Shown piece after piece: positions 5,889-6,748 of a stretch of DNA of 6,748 nucleotides (positions are counted from its first letter, which is position 1; each line of letters begins with the position of its first letter). The position numbers and the translations under genes are program-made. The stretch is from an uncultured Prevotella sp. Lineage in GTDB: Bacteria; Bacteroidota; Bacteroidia; Bacteroidales; Bacteroidaceae. The stretch covers positions 1-6,748 of the forward strand of contig CALZDK010000108.1 of NCBI GenBank assembly GCA_945637645.1, in the 5' to 3' direction. A model generated the notes under the pieces. It had not been told where the DNA came from. It worked only from the letters and a program-made list of their open reading frames with translations, and did no database searches.

Positions 5889-6748
5889 TTACTGCAGTTT
5901 CTTCAGCAGGCTTGCAATGCTCACCTTGTCCTCGATGATGCTGTTCAGCTCTGCAATAGGCACACGCTCCTGCTCCATGGTGTCGCGGAAGCGGAGTGTC
6001 ACGCAGTTGTCTTTCAGTGTGTCGTGGTCAACGGTCACGCAGTAAGGAGTACCGATGGCATCCTGACGGCGGTAGCGCTTGCCGATGGAGTCTTTCTCGT
6101 CGTACTGGCAGTTGAAGTGGAATTTCAGGTCGTTGATAATCTCACGTGCCTTCTCTGGCAGACCGTCCTTCTTCACCAGTGGCATCACGGCGAGTTTCAC
6201 GGGAGCCAAGGCTGCTGGCAGTTTCAATACCACGCGTGTCTCACCGTTCTCCAACTTCTCCTCCTCGTAGGCGTGGCACATGATGGAGAGGAACATACGG
6301 TCAACGCCGATGGAAGTCTCTATCACATACGGAGTGTAGCTCTCGTTGGTCTGTGGGTCGAAATATTTTATGCTCTTGCCAGAGAATTTCTCGTGCTGCG
6401 AGAGGTCGAAGTTCGTACGGCTGTGTATTCCCTCCACCTCCTTGAAGCCGAACGGCATCTTAAACTCAATGTCGGTGGCGGCGTTGGCATAGTGAGCCAG
6501 CTTGTCGTGGTCGTGGAAACGGTAGTTCTCTTCACCGAATCCCAGTGCCTGGTGCCATGCCATACGTGTCTGCTTCCACTTAGGGAACCAGTCGAGTTCC
6601 GTTCCCGGCTTCACGAAGAACTGCATCTCCATCTGTTCAAACTCCCTCATACGGAAGATAAACTGACGTGCAACAATCTCGTTGCGGAAAGCCTTTCCTA
6701 TCTGTGCAATACCGAAAGGAATCTTCATGCGGCCAGTCTTCTGCACGT
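5889..6748 (-). CDS. glyQS: Glycine--tRNA ligase, alpha2 type, C-terminal part
   Basis: This is the cytoplasmic class II aminoacyl-tRNA synthetase that charges tRNA-Gly. The frame runs off the right edge, so only the last ~285 residues are seen; the family is usually somewhat over 500 residues long, so roughly the first 45% is missing. The GTG at 6746 is an internal valine codon (VQKTGRMKIPFG), not a start. Counting from it, motif 2 is FRNE (20-23) with RQFIFRMREFEQMEMQ (27-42), followed by HSRTNFDLSQH (108-118), and motif 3 is SIGVDRMFL (145-153) with Arg150. Residues from ~180 (LAPVKLAVMPL) form the anticodon-binding domain, including DAIGTPYCVTVDHDTL (229-244). The single-chain layout with fused catalytic and anticodon domains separates it from the alpha2beta2 enzyme. 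The gene is also called glyS. The stop at 5889 is 3 bp from a repeat array. Confidence 0.96.
   Translation of the reverse strand, partial: VQKTGRMKIPFGIAQIGKAFRNEIVARQFIFRMREFEQMEMQFFVKPGTELDWFPKWKQTRMAWHQALGFGEENYRFHDHDKLAHYANAATDIEFKMPFGFKEVEGIHSRTNFDLSQHEKFSGKSIKYFDPQTNESYTPYVIETSIGVDRMFLSIMCHAYEEEKLENGETRVVLKLPAALAPVKLAVMPLVKKDGLPEKAREIINDLKFHFNCQYDEKDSIGKRYRRQDAIGTPYCVTVDHDTLKDNCVTLRFRDTMEQERVPIAELNSIIEDKVSIASLLKKLQ

Overview
The window reads as ordinary chromosome from a Bacteroidota bacterium, most likely a Prevotella-type member of Bacteroidales. The reasons are an alpha2-type glycyl-tRNA synthetase, an FKBP lipoprotein whose Cys is followed by Ser and acidic residues, TAnnTTTG-like promoter boxes, A-rich leaders in place of strong Shine-Dalgarno sites, and short-period repeat arrays between genes. 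The assignment comes from reading the proteins and signals, not from a database search.

Layout: asd (aspartate-semialdehyde dehydrogenase) lies on the minus strand at 77-1087, with an intrinsic terminator at the left edge. A 173-bp divergent promoter region follows. On the plus strand come a 711-residue CPA2-type cation/proton antiporter with a cytoplasmic USP-like tail (1261-3396), an ABC ATPase of the LolD type (3430-4086) only 33 bp downstream, and an S1-domain RNA-binding protein of the CvfB family (4193-5035). Converging on it from the right, on the minus strand, are glycyl-tRNA synthetase (5889 to beyond the window edge) and an FKBP-type prolyl isomerase lipoprotein (5198-5803). No tRNA, rRNA, insertion sequence, CRISPR array or defence system was seen.

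The genes are housekeeping: lysine/threonine/methionine biosynthesis, ion homeostasis, probable lipoprotein sorting, RNA binding, envelope protein folding and translation. They do not form one pathway. Likely transcription units are asd alone, antiporter-lolD (possibly with cvfB), and glyQS-FKBP.

The least ordinary part is between the genes. Three short-unit tandem arrays each start at, or within three bases of, a stop codon: GTTTGA units every 9-12 bp after lolD, GTTTGA-like units every 8-9 bp after glyQS, and 14 units of exactly 8 bp after the FKBP gene. The first two sit in C-free sense-strand runs of 100 and 83 nt. The same GGGGTTTGA word forms both arms of the 15-bp terminator stem between the convergent genes. 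What the arrays do is not known; ideas are given as inference.
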